Counted from the first letter of the stretch, positions 9,158 to 17,683 are shown. The stretch is DNA of 64,000 nt from an uncultured Gammaproteobacteria bacterium (GCA_958295835.1 OY282378.1:4861694-4925693); one strand, 5' to 3'. Made by a program: numbers and translations. The notes: generated from the sequence alone by a model not told the origin.

Positions 9158-10120
9158 ATGGCCCTGTCCGGCACACCTCCCGGCTCGGCGGAGCCCGGGC
9201 CCGATCCGGGGGGCGAGCATCGAAGGGTCTGCCTCGCCACGGTGACCACGGACGGCTTCCTGCCCGGAACGCTGGTGATGGTCGCGTCCTTCCTCAAGGC
9301 ACACCCCGGCTTCGACGGGGACGTGGCCGTCATCCACGACGGGCTGTCCGAAGAAGCGAAGGCGTGCCTCGGGGCGTTGTACGACCGGGTGCGGTTCGAG
9401 ACGCCCTCCGCCGAGCTCAAGGACCGGCTGGCCCGCGTGGGCGCCGCCCACCCCCGCTTCGCGCCCATCCTGTGCCATCTGCATGCGTTCGAAGCGTACC
9501 GGCTGGCCGGGTATCGGAAGGTGCTGCTCTGCAACGGCGACCTGCTGTTCCGGCAGCCGATCGACGAGCTGTTCGATGCCGAAGACCTTCTGCTGTGTTG
9601 CGGAGACCAGGTTTTTCTGGCGGGAGGATACCGTGACGCGGCGACCTTCATGCCTCTGGCCGCCCCGTCATGCGCGGGCGCCGCCGGCGTCCTTGGACAG
9701 ACGTTCAACGACGGGTTTCTGGTCCTCGACGGCAGCCTTCCGGGAGAGCGGCGCTATGCGGACCTGCTGGCCCTGGTGACGCCGGAGACGTGGCGCGACA
9801 CCGACACGCCGCATTTCAAGCAGCTCGTCCACAACCGGTACTTCACGGGGCGGCAAACGTTGATCAGCTCCGCGTACAACTACATCCTGCTGGCCGCTAC
9901 CGCCATTCGGGCGAGGGAGGGGCTTGCCGCGACGGACGCCAAGGTCCTGCATTTCAATCTGAACGCGAAGCCCTGGATGCCGGCGACGATGCTGCGCTGG
10001 ATGAACGGCGGGACGCCGGTCCCCGAGTTCAGGCTCTGGTACGACGCCTGGATGGACTCGCTGTCCGTCGGTCATCTCCGCGCTTCGAAGCGATCCGTGC
10101 GATGGACGGTCGTTGCATGA
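9158..10120 (+). CDS. GT8-like glycosyltransferase, single domain
   Basis: This protein of 320 residues resembles family 8 (glycogenin-like) glycosyltransferases. The nucleotide-sugar block reads RVCLATVTTDGFLPGTLVMV, and the metal site reads YRKVLLCNGDLLFRQP, with N-x-D where the two domains at 17.8-19.9 kb have D-x-D. A C-terminal block LHFNLNAKPWMP with conserved His and Lys is also typical. It is a paralogue of the double protein at 17806-19893. A TTG at 9113 in frame is an alternative start. Its 3' end overlaps the convergent HprK-like gene by 49 bp. The acceptor may be a peptide of this cluster; that is inference. Confidence 0.8.
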   Translation: MALSGTPPGSAEPGPDPGGEHRRVCLATVTTDGFLPGTLVMVASFLKAHPGFDGDVAVIHDGLSEEAKACLGALYDRVRFETPSAELKDRLARVGAAHPRFAPILCHLHAFEAYRLAGYRKVLLCNGDLLFRQPIDELFDAEDLLLCCGDQVFLAGGYRDAATFMPLAAPSCAGAAGVLGQTFNDGFLVLDGSLPGERRYADLLALVTPETWRDTDTPHFKQLVHNRYFTGRQTLISSAYNYILLAATAIRAREGLAATDAKVLHFNLNAKPWMPATMLRWMNGGTPVPEFRLWYDAWMDSLSVGHLRASKRSVRWTVVA

Positions 10121-11052
10121 GGGGCAGCGGCTCCTTGCCGGCCCATCTCACCCAGCCACTCCTCGATTCGATCCGCCAGCGCGTCGAGCCGGAACGCAGA
10201 CGCGGGCCTCCTCACGCCCACGACCGGCACACGCCTTGCCAGCGCCACGAAGGTGCGGAAGTGGGCCGGCTGCTGCCCGAGCCCGCGCAGGTACTTCCCG
10301 CGGTAGGTATGCCTGCACAGCCATCCGAAGGCGTCGGCGGGCGGCGCCGTCCGGACCTCGATGCGCTCCCGCTGGTGGCTCCCCAGCACACAGACGGCGC
10401 GCACCGCCAGCGGTGTGGTCCGGAATCGCTCCACCGGGACCAGATACTTCTCCCACCCCTCCCGCACCCTGCCCCGCGCCCGTTCCTGCCAGGCCAGCTC
10501 GTCCAGCGTGTCTGCCCACAGCTTCATGCGGGGAAAGGCGGACAGCGCCACCGCACCGCCGCCCGCGTCCGGCACCACCCCCGTCACGTCGTCGGCCAGC
10601 ATCGCGTAGCCGCGCTCGACGAGCGCCGCGAGCAGCGACGATTTGCCTGTGCCCGGATCGCCCGCGAACAGCACCGCCCCCGAATCCGTCTCAATGGCGC
10701 CGGCATGAAGGAGGGCCACGCCACGCTGCTGCAACAGGGCGGCGAACACCGAGCCGGTGAGGAAGAGGCCGACCACGTCGTCGCTGCCGCCCCTCGGCTC
10801 GACGAGGATGTCGCGGCCGCCGGTGACCAGGAATCGGGCGCCGTCGCGCACGTTCCTCAGGTAGGCGCCGGGGGCGGTCTCCCACGGGCCGCGGCTTTCG
10901 ACGGGCGCCGGGAGCGCCTCCGGGGTCGCGCCGATGCGGACCGTCACGTCCGGTTCACCGGCCGGGGGGACGGGAACGCGGATGAACGGCAGGGCGATGG
11001 GCGAGCGCACCCACAGCCCATACGCCCGATAATCGAGCAGAGGGCGGCTCAC
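10072..11052 (-). CDS. HPr-kinase/serine-kinase-like protein, candidate RiPP tailoring kinase
   Basis: This 326-residue protein has a complete P-loop (GDPGTGKSSLL, residues 131-141) preceded by LLHAGAIETDSGAVLFA and followed by a MLADDVTGVVP segment, matching the HprK/P kinase fold. HprK-like kinases (LasK type) phosphorylate the C-terminal Ser of some lasso precursors; both candidate peptides here end in Ser. The GTG start at 11052 is supported by a second locus whose HprK copy begins VSRPLRDYRAYGLWVR after the same GTGA overlap. The upstream partner in this overlap is an ATPase fragment rather than an intact gene. Confidence 0.8.
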   Translation of the reverse strand: MSRPLLDYRAYGLWVRSPIALPFIRVPVPPAGEPDVTVRIGATPEALPAPVESRGPWETAPGAYLRNVRDGARFLVTGGRDILVEPRGGSDDVVGLFLTGSVFAALLQQRGVALLHAGAIETDSGAVLFAGDPGTGKSSLLAALVERGYAMLADDVTGVVPDAGGGAVALSAFPRMKLWADTLDELAWQERARGRVREGWEKYLVPVERFRTTPLAVRAVCVLGSHQRERIEVRTAPPADAFGWLCRHTYRGKYLRGLGQQPAHFRTFVALARRVPVVGVRRPASAFRLDALADRIEEWLGEMGRQGAAAPHATTVHRTDRFEARR

Positions 11053-11243
11053 ACGGGATCCACCGTCTTGCCCGTCCGGCGCGGTGCGTGCAGCACGATG
11101 CATTTCTTCATCCGAACGAGCGCCGGCGCCTCGTCGAGGTCGAAACGCCCGAGCGGCGGGAGGCAGTGGTGGTCCGCGGGTCTGACGGGACCGGTGGTGT
11201 CGAAGAAGCGCACGGCCTCGGTTCCTCGATTCCTCGTTTCCAT
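11049..11243 (-). pseudogene. Truncated AAA-ATPase-like gene (N-terminal fragment ending at the P-loop)
   Basis: A 64-residue frame reads METRNRGTEAVRFFDTTGPV, then RPADHHCLPPLGRFDLDEAP and IVLHAPRRTGKT, and ends four residues after the Walker A Lys-Thr. The pattern FF.TTGP.RP.DH...PP plus APRxTGKT is the start of a widespread family of 450-550-residue AAA-ATPase-like proteins. Everything after the P-loop is missing. Its stop overlaps the HprK start as GTGTGA, the same overlap geometry a sulfotransferase has with the HprK copy at 42451. A rearrangement joining this fragment to the HprK 5' end is the simplest reading. Confidence 0.6.
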
Positions 11244-11432
11244 CGGCAACGTCCCTGCCGGTGGTCGTTGCAGGCCGCCGTCGGCATGACCGCTTCCGCA
11301 CGGCGGTGCCTCCGGTATCATCCGGCACAGCCTCGGTCTCGTGCAACCATGATCGGGCAGCCGTGCCATCGTCGACCGCGAGCGCCGACACGCCTTGGAA
11401 CCTCCGGTTGATTCCGTAGAACATGTTCACAC

Positions 11433-11550
11433 GATGGACTCCCTCGATGCGTTCTCCAGCCGAACGGCGGCGGGGGGCGATGCGCCCGCCGCCGGGACGC
11501 TCCCGCACGTTGCCCATGCGCCGGACGGCGCCGGCGCCCTGATGCGATGA
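11433..11550 (+). CDS. Possible 38-residue leader ORF coupled to the cyclase gene
   Basis: ATG at 11433 opens a frame (MDSLDAFSSRTAAGGDAPAA and 18 more residues) whose TGA overlaps the cyclase ATG as ATGA. No Shine-Dalgarno sequence is visible. The stretch RTAA..DAPAA is repeated upstream of the cyclase-start remnant at 17684, where the frame runs straight into the cyclase start without a stop. It could be a coupling peptide or chance. Confidence 0.25.
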
Positions 11551-13434
11551 CGGCGATCTGCGGCACGGTCGGGCGCCACGAGGCCCCGGCGGGCGGGGTG
11601 GACGCCATGCTGGCGGCAATGACCCACTCCGGCGCCGACGTCGCCTCCTGGACCGATGCCGGCGTGAGCCTCGGGCGCCGTTGCGCCGCGGGCGACGGCG
11701 CGACGCCCCGGGGCGCCGCGGCCCCGGCCCCGGCGCCGGACGTTCCCGGCACGGTCGTCGTGGCCGATGCCCGGCTCGACGACCGCGATACGCTTTGCGG
11801 CGCGCTGGGCCTGCCGCCCGCCGCCCGCGCGGCCCATGACGACCGCGCCCTCATCGCGAAGGCGTACCGGCGATGGGGCGCCGACTGTCCGCGCCACCTC
11901 CTCGGCGACTACGCCTTCGCCGTGTGGGACGCGGCGAAGCGCACGCTGTTCTGCGCTCGGGACCACGTCGGCGCGCGGCCGTTCTACTACGCCGAGACGC
12001 GGCGAGGGTTCGTCTTCGCCAGCGCCATCGAAGCCGTGCTCGCCGGCCCGGACGTCGGCCGCGAGCTCGACGAATTCACGGTGGGGATGTGGCTGATGAG
12101 GAGGGACGCGGAGCTCCCCGCCACAAGCACGTTCTTCCAGGCCGTGCGCAGGCTGCCGCCGGGGCATGGCCTCGTGGTCACGAACGGCGCGGTGCGGCTG
12201 CAACGCTACTGGCGGCCGGAGGACGTGCCGCGGGCGGCGCCGGCCTCCGACGACGACTACGCCGAGGAGTTTCTGGCCCTGTATTCGCGGGCGGTGAAGG
12301 ACCGCCTGTGCGGCCCCGGCCGGATAGGCGTCCATCTGAGCGGCGGCCTGGACTCGTCGAGCGTCGCGGTCCTCGCCGCCCGCGAATTGCGGCGCCAGGG
12401 CCGTCCGCCGCCGCCTGCCTTCACCTGGCTGCCGCCATTGGGCGAAGAGCCGCCGGGGGAGAGCGGTGGGTGGGAGTACGATGCCGTCGGCGCGGTGGCC
12501 GGGCAGGAGGGGTTGCATGTGTTCCTCCAGCCTCCAACCGCGGCGGACACCCTCGCCCTGCTGCGGTGCGACGGCGCCTTTCCACAAGCGCACGTTGGTC
12601 CCAACGAAGCGGCAGTGCAGCGCGCAGCCGCCGCGCACGGGGTGCGCGTGCTGCTGTCCGGCCTGGGGGGCGACCAGGGCATCTCCTTCAACGGCTACGG
12701 ATATTACGCCGGCCTGCTGCTGGGTGGACGTTGGGCCGCGTTGTTCGCCGAGGCGCGCGCCCGCGGGAGCAATCCGCTCCGGGTGGCGGCCGGCACCGCG
12801 TTGAGGGTTCTTCCACACGGCTACAAGCTGCTCATTCCGAGGAACAGGCTGCGCAAGTGGTTGCAGGGGGACCCGGAGCCGAGGGCCCGGCGCTTCATCA
12901 ACCGGGCGTTCGCGCGGGAAAGGCCGTTTCCCCCCCCCCCCCCCCCCCCGAACGAGACGTTGGCCGACGAGTGCGCGAAGGGGTCAATTGGAGTCGTTGG
13001 GCCACCGGGGTCTTGGCGAGCACCTGGAGTGGTGGGCCGCCAGCGGCGTTCGCCACGGCCTGGAGTACCGGTATCCGCTGCTGGACCGCCGGGTGCTGGA
13101 GCTCGCCTTGAGCCTCCCGACGGAACAGTTCAGGCGCGGGCCGTCGAGCCGCTGGCTGATGCGCCATGCGCTGGCCCTCGATGCCGTCCTGCCGCCCGAG
13201 GTGTGCTGGCACGAGTCCAAGAGCGACCCGGCGCGTTTCAACGCGGCATCCGACGCATTCCTCGGGGCGCTGCCGTCGATTCGGCGGGAGCTCGCCGCCC
13301 GTGCCGTGCCGCCGGGCCGGGCCCGCTACGTCGACATGCCGCGCCTCGTCGAACGTCTGGAGGACCCGGCCCTGTCCAGGAGGAGACGTTCGTGGTCGGG
13401 GCTTGCGGCGGCCTTGTCGTTTCTTGATTTCTGA
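11547..13434 (+). CDS. Asparagine-synthase-like lasso cyclase (C protein), frame broken at a poly-C tract
   Basis: The N-terminal glutaminase-like domain starts MTAICGTVG. Cys is at position 5 and not 2, so the glutaminase nucleophile is absent, as in lasso cyclases. It continues with LLGDYAFAVWDAAKRTLFCARDH. The synthetase domain has the ATP-binding HLSGGLDSSSVAVLAA at about residue 263 and LLSGLGGDQGISFNGYG. The frame is read to a 20-nt C run at 12930-12949; homology then resumes one frame over (LGEHLEWWAASGVRHGLEYR, YPLLDRRVLELALSLPTEQF) to the stop at 13434. The combined product of about 625 residues has the normal length of lasso C proteins. Without slippage the product ends at 13427 with an unrelated tail. 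Confidence 0.8.
12930..12949 (+). repeat. 20-nt poly-C homopolymer inside the cyclase gene
   Basis: Twenty consecutive C residues follow CCGTTT at 12924-12929. They encode a proline run and are exactly where the cyclase frame must change by one base. This could be a slippage-prone contingency tract or a sequencing/assembly length error. Confidence 0.9.
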
Positions 13435-13587
13435 CACCATCGGACAGCACGCCGGACGCCGGCGACGCGCGCGGCCGGCCGGGCGCCGCCGACGTGGGCC
13501 GCGGCGGCGAGCAGGCCGCCGGCTCGGGCAGGCGCCTCGACTTGAGAAGAAGGCGATTGCGCGGCCTTGAAACCACCTGGCCCTCCG

Positions 13588-13617
13588 TTGACGCCGTGGC
13601 CCGGTCGAGTCGAGAAT
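13588..13617 (+). promoter_or_regulatory. Putative sigma-70 promoter of peptide gene 1
   Basis: TTGACG at 13588-13593 and GAGAAT at 13612-13617 are separated by 18 bp, 67 bp before the peptide ATG. The same pair is kept in the second repeat unit with a consensus -35 (TTGACA). Confidence 0.45.
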
Positions 13618-13683
13618 TGCACTCCCTGTCCATACTGCGAAGCTCGGATGATGGTGCCGAGCCTTGGCTGGAGAAGAAACGAG

Positions 13684-13881
13684 ATGACGCATGTCCCCCC
13701 CACGTCTGAGCCTGAGGACCTGCAGCGCTCCGAACACTCGCCGACGCAGAGCTCCGAACGAACGTGGTCCAAGCCCCAAGTGAGGCGGGTGATGCTCACA
13801 GGCACAGGCGGTAACCCCGATTCCCTGCCTGGTACGCGTGAATGGGGGGGGTTCGGTGGTACCTACAGACCCTCCAGCTAG
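13684..13881 (+). CDS. Candidate lasso-like RiPP precursor 1 (65 residues)
   Basis: The peptide begins MTHVPPTSEPEDLQ and has a leader motif TWSKPQVRRVMLTGTGG (residues 27-43), close to the W/Y-x-x-P-x-V/L motif that PqqD-type recognition proteins bind. The C-terminal part (44-65) contains PD at 45-46, GT at 50-51, E53, several Gly and YRP, and ends in Ser65. A good SD (GGAG) lies upstream. It follows the cyclase on the same strand. If cut between G42 and G43, the first acids are D4 and E11, which does not fit a canonical 7-9-residue lasso ring; starting at G40 would put Asp at position 7. The cleavage site is therefore open. Confidence 0.65.
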   Translation: MTHVPPTSEPEDLQRSEHSPTQSSERTWSKPQVRRVMLTGTGGNPDSLPGTREWGGFGGTYRPSS

Positions 13882-14092
13882 CAGACAAAGGTAGTCCGGA
13901 GCGTCTCGGCCTCGGTCGCCTTCCGGTGGTGGCCCCCGGTACACGGGCGGCGCCCCACCGCCAGCGGGACGTCGGCGGCGCCCGGCCGGCCGGGCGCCGC
14001 CGACGTGGGCCGCGGCGGCGAGCAGGCCGGACAGATGACGTGCTACTACACCGGACAGACTATTTGCTCCTGACAAACCACTTGGCCCTCCG

Positions 14093-14122
14093 TTGACACC
14101 GTGGCCCGGTCGAGTCGAGAAT
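14093..14122 (+). promoter_or_regulatory. Putative sigma-70 promoter of peptide gene 2
   Basis: TTGACA at 14093-14098 and GAGAAT at 14117-14122 are spaced by 18 bp. The arrangement matches the first repeat unit base for base except the last -35 position. Confidence 0.5.
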
Positions 14123-14188
14123 TGCAGTGCCGGTTCATGCTGCGAAGCTCGAATGGTGACGCCGAGCCTTGGCTGGAGGAGAAACGAG

Positions 14189-14386
14189 ATGACGCCTGTC
14201 CCCCCCACGCCTGAGCCTGAGGACCTGCAGGGCTCCGAGCGCTCGCGGACGCAGAGCTCCGGACGAACGTGGTCCAAGCCCCAAGTGAGGCGGGTGATAC
14301 TCACAGACACAGGCGGTGAACCCGATCGCCCGCAGGGTACTCAGGAAGCGGGGAATGTAGGCGAGGGCTACAGACCCATGAGCTAG
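14189..14386 (+). CDS. Candidate lasso-like RiPP precursor 2 (65 residues)
   Basis: This is a paralogue of precursor 1 with identical length. The leader reads TWSKPQVRRVILTDTGG at residues 27-43. The C-terminal region (44-65) keeps PD, GT, E53, G55, G58, YRP and the terminal Ser, but differs at most other positions. The leader is conserved and the core has diverged, as expected when one enzyme set processes two products. SD GGAGGAG precedes the ATG at 14189. Confidence 0.65.
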   Translation: MTPVPPTPEPEDLQGSERSRTQSSGRTWSKPQVRRVILTDTGGEPDRPQGTQEAGNVGEGYRPMS

Positions 14387-14845
14387 CAGACGAAGCAGTC
14401 CGGAGCGTCTCGAAGCAACCTTTCACCGGCAGGCGCCGGCCGCCGGTACCGTCTCGACCTCGATCGCCTTCCGGTGGCGGCCCCCGGTACACGGGCGGCG
14501 CCCCACCGCCAGCGGGGCGGCCGGAACCGCTCCCTCGTCAGGACATACCGGCCCTGTCAGAAAATTTTCTTCAATCCAGCTTGCACGAGGACGGCGTTGG
14601 CCGTGTGCCGAGACTTGACGTCACCGTCCACCGGGAAGCTCCGATTCGAGATCGTACTGAACCAGATTTCGTGATCCCCGCGTCCTTGACGGACGAAACG
14701 GCACCCGGACGCCTTGAGGTGCTTCCTCTTTTTTCTCCGACCGCTACATTTGCCACGCCCGGAAACGGTATCGCGTCAGGTAAGGGCCTGACAACCGGCG
14801 GTCTTGTCCAACGAGAGATGAGCCTGAAGGGAGCCGGATCCTGGT
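14387..14845. other. Gap between peptide gene 2 and sulfotransferase 1
   Basis: No gene is supported here. The stretch contains the end of the second tandem unit (to about 14520) and, at 14801-14832, a 32-bp sequence found again in inverted orientation at 46643-46674. Confidence 0.5.
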
Positions 14846-15784
14846 TCAATCTCGCATCTCGTAGCCAAAATGGCCGAAGAGGTCGCAGCGCTCGTGGAAC
14901 ACCCGATTGAACGCGGCGACCTGTCCGGCGGTGAGGCGCGCGATCTGCCGGGCGTTCATGTCGGTGAGCATCTCGTCGTACCGGCCCTTCACCGGCAGGC
15001 GCCGGCGCAGCTCCAGGTCGCCGAGCTCCGGGGCCAGCGCCTGGATCTCCCGCCCCACCCGCTCCGGATCCGCGCACATCGCCTCGTAGGTGAAGAACAC
15101 CCCGCGGCGCCCGTGGGCTTCGACGTTGCGGCGCTGGCGGGCAAGGCAGTTCACGACGTGCACGGCCGCCCATTCTTCCAGGCCGCGTCCCTGCCACGTC
15201 GCCGATGCCGGGTCCGCACCGTGCCTTTCCCGGTAGCTTCGGCAGATCCCTTCGCAGGCCGCGTAAGGGTCGCGCACCATGAACAGGAACCTGGCGTTGC
15301 GGAAGTGCCGTGCCAGCATGTCCACCTGGAAGAGCGCCCGCGGCGAGTGCACGACGAACACCGACGCCTTCGGGTCGCGGGCGCGCGCCATGAAATACCA
15401 CGCCTTGCGGTTGCGCGGCCAGTCGTAACCGGCGGCGCCGGCCAGCCGGTCCATGCGTGGCCGGCTGGCCGCCCAGAGCTTGGATGGTCTCGGCATGTCG
15501 GGTGACTCCACCCGAGGGGGCTGGACGAAGCCCGGCATCCGATCGGCCTCGCCGGGCAGGCTCCAGGCCGACCGGCAGGCGGCCAGCGCTTTCCCAAGGA
15601 ACGTCGACCCGCCGTGATTCGCCGAGATGACGAACAAGTGGGTCCCGATCGTGGGCTCCAGGTCGCGGCCGGCGGCGTACACCATCCCCCCCGCTCCGTC
15701 GTCCGCGCACCGGCCGTGCGGACGAGTTGCGCAAGCGCTACGGGGACCGGGTCCGGTGGGTGCGCATCCGTCGCCCGTCCGCAT
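14846..15784 (-). CDS. Sulfotransferase family protein 1
   Basis: This protein of about 312 residues carries a 5'-phosphosulfate-binding loop (SANHGGSTFLGKALAAC) and a 3'-phosphate motif (RFLFMVRDPYAACEGICRSY) of PAPS-dependent sulfotransferases. The ATG at 15784 is chosen because the paralogue at 19890-20876 starts with the same pattern (MRTGDG versus MQTDDG); an upstream ATG at 15823 is also in frame. The C-terminal halves of the two paralogues are almost identical (LTDMNARQIARLTAGQ). A sulfated peptide or glycan product is inferred from the context. Confidence 0.78.
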   Translation of the reverse strand: MRTGDGCAPTGPGPRSACATRPHGRCADDGAGGMVYAAGRDLEPTIGTHLFVISANHGGSTFLGKALAACRSAWSLPGEADRMPGFVQPPRVESPDMPRPSKLWAASRPRMDRLAGAAGYDWPRNRKAWYFMARARDPKASVFVVHSPRALFQVDMLARHFRNARFLFMVRDPYAACEGICRSYRERHGADPASATWQGRGLEEWAAVHVVNCLARQRRNVEAHGRRGVFFTYEAMCADPERVGREIQALAPELGDLELRRRLPVKGRYDEMLTDMNARQIARLTAGQVAAFNRVFHERCDLFGHFGYEMRD

Positions 15785-15828
15785 GGTGGACTCGCCCCCG
15801 GTGACCCGAAACGTGCGTATCATGCCCG

Positions 15829-17682
15829 ATGCGTCCCAGGCCGGGGAATGGGTGGTTGCAAGGGAGAAGCGGAGGCGGAGATGGCCGTCACTCGTGCAAC
15901 CGCGCGGACGCCGAAACGGGCCGCTGTCCCATCAAGGCTTTCTCGCGGATCGTGCTGCTGGCGGCGGGCCTCGGCCACGGCGGCGAACCGGCCGCCGCCG
16001 CGCCGCAACGTTCGGCTTGGTTCGGCGATCTTCAAGTGCATACGATGTACTCCACCCACTCGTTCTTGAGGAGAAACCACCGCACCACGCCGGACGACGC
16101 CTACCGATACGCCAAGGGGGGCGCCATCCCCCACCCGCGGGGCGGGGAGGTGAAGCTGTCCGGGCCTCCGCTCGACTTTCTCGCCGTCACCGATCACGCG
16201 GACTTCATGGGCGCGGCGCTGCCGTTGCTCCACCTCGCGAACGACAGCCCTCGGGGCTACCCGGTATCCGAAACCGTCAGGCGGGCGGTGGTGCGCCTCG
16301 TCGAGTCGGGCCGCCTTCAGGAAGTGAGGCGCCGTGCCTGGCGACGCACCGTGGAGGCCGCCGAGCGGCACAACGAGCCGGGCAGGTTCACCACGTTCAT
16401 CGGTTACGAATGGGCGTTCCGCCTTCACGGGAGCAACCTGCACCGCCACGTCGTCTTCGGGAGCGCTGACGTGCCGGCGCTGCCGCTCGGCCCCCGGTAC
16501 TCGCGGGGTCCCGAGGATTTGTGGGACTGGCTCGACCGCCAGCGCGGGCAGGGCATCGAAGCGCTGGCCATCCCGCACAACATGGACAAGAGCAGGGGGC
16601 TCGCCTTTCCGGAGACCGACTGGAAGGGGCGGCCGATCGATCGGGCCTTCGCGGAGAAGCGCCTGCGCAACGAGCCGGTCGTCGAGATCATCCAGGAGAA
16701 GGGTGTTTCCGAGACGCACCCCCTGTTTTCGCCGAACGACGAATGGGCCGACTTCCAGACGTTCCGGTACTACGACGGCAGGGAGAGCCCGGTGGGCGAC
16801 TACTACCGGCAGGGGCTGAAACGCGGCCTCGCGATCGAACGGCGCATCGGCGTCAATCCCTACCGGTTCGGTGCGGTCGGCGGCAGCGACAGCAAGCTGG
16901 GCGCGGGCGCCTTCGATGAAGCCGACTTTTTCAAGTCGAGGCTCGAGCCGCACGAGCGCGGCTCGGCGTACCCGGAAGAACAGGGCGGCTGGGAAGGCTA
17001 CCGGACGCCCCACGTCGCCACTCACGGCAGCGCCGGCCTGACCGGCCTCTGGGCGGAAGAGAACACCCGCGCCGCGCTGTTCCGGGCCCTGCGTCGCCGC
17101 GAGACGTTCGCCACCTCCGGGCCGCGCTTGCGCGTGCGCTTCTTCGGGGGGTTCGGGCTGGCGCAAGGAATCGAGCAGTCCCGGGACCCCGTCGCCGCGG
17201 GCTATGCCCACGGCGCGCCCATGGGCGGGGTGCTGACCGGCGCGGCCGGATCGGCGCCGGACTTCTTCGTCTGGGCCATGCGCGACCCGCGGTCCGGCCG
17301 GCTGCAACGGGCCCAGATCGTCAAGGGCTGGCTGGAGGACGGCGAGGCCCGCGAGCGGGTGTTCGACGTCGCCTGCTCGGGCGGCCTGGAGCCGGACCCG
17401 GACAGCCATCGCTGCCCCGACAACGGCGCGCGCGTCGACCTCGCCGATTGCTCGGTCAGCCGGGACCGGGGCGCGGCGGAGCTGCGCACGGTGTGGACCG
17501 ACCCGGACTTCGATGCCGGCCAGCCCGGTTTCTATTACGTGAGGGTGCTCGAGAACCCGAGCTGCCGCTGGTCCACTTGGGACGCCGTCCGCGCCGGCAT
17601 CGAACCCAATCCCGTCCTGCCCCCGGTCATCCAGGAGCGAGCCTGGAGCTCGCCCGTGTGGTATGCGCCCGGCGGCCCGTAG
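15829..17682 (+). CDS. DUF3604 family protein (PHP-like metallohydrolase fold)
   Basis: This 617-residue protein has the DUF3604 features WFGDLQVHTMYSTHSF, LDFLAVTDHADFMG and FIGYEWAF, with GGSDSKLGAGAF and a C-terminal WSSPVWYAP. The spaced His and Asp residues suggest a metal-dependent phosphoesterase-like site; the biochemical role of the family is not settled. A hydrophobic stretch (FSRIVLLAAGLGHGG) before PAAAAPQ may be a signal peptide, which suggests a periplasmic enzyme. It is divergent from sulfotransferase 1. The start is uncertain; the ATG at 15829 is the first in frame. Why it sits in this cluster is unknown. Confidence 0.8.
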   Translation: MRPRPGNGWLQGRSGGGDGRHSCNRADAETGRCPIKAFSRIVLLAAGLGHGGEPAAAAPQRSAWFGDLQVHTMYSTHSFLRRNHRTTPDDAYRYAKGGAIPHPRGGEVKLSGPPLDFLAVTDHADFMGAALPLLHLANDSPRGYPVSETVRRAVVRLVESGRLQEVRRRAWRRTVEAAERHNEPGRFTTFIGYEWAFRLHGSNLHRHVVFGSADVPALPLGPRYSRGPEDLWDWLDRQRGQGIEALAIPHNMDKSRGLAFPETDWKGRPIDRAFAEKRLRNEPVVEIIQEKGVSETHPLFSPNDEWADFQTFRYYDGRESPVGDYYRQGLKRGLAIERRIGVNPYRFGAVGGSDSKLGAGAFDEADFFKSRLEPHERGSAYPEEQGGWEGYRTPHVATHGSAGLTGLWAEENTRAALFRALRRRETFATSGPRLRVRFFGGFGLAQGIEQSRDPVAAGYAHGAPMGGVLTGAAGSAPDFFVWAMRDPRSGRLQRAQIVKGWLEDGEARERVFDVACSGGLEPDPDSHRCPDNGARVDLADCSVSRDRGAAELRTVWTDPDFDAGQPGFYYVRVLENPSCRWSTWDAVRAGIEPNPVLPPVIQERAWSSPVWYAPGGP

Positions 17683-17683
17683 C

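Larger units (their letters stand above)
13472..14520 (+). repeat. Tandem duplication of about 505-511 bp carrying the two peptide genes
   Basis: Blocks repeat at an offset of 505-511 bp: a GC-rich block (13472-13518 and 13983-14029), the promoter-like TTGAC region (13588 and 14093), the leader start (13684 and 14189), and the downstream block CGGTACACGGGCGGCGCCCC (about 13937 and 14486). The leader halves of the two peptide genes are nearly identical, while the C-terminal halves have diverged. The second unit carries an unrelated 24-bp junction sequence (14054-14075) before the promoter. Confidence 0.75.

Noticed and set aside
13567-13881. 104-residue version of peptide 1 starting upstream
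   Set aside because: The extra N-terminus covers the promoter-like region and is not kept at the protein level in a sensible way; the ATG at 13684 has an SD and matches the start of peptide 2.
13684-14386. Canonical 8- or 9-residue lasso ring in the peptide cores
   Set aside because: With cleavage at the GG, no Asp or Glu lies at positions 7-9; a canonical ring cannot be claimed.
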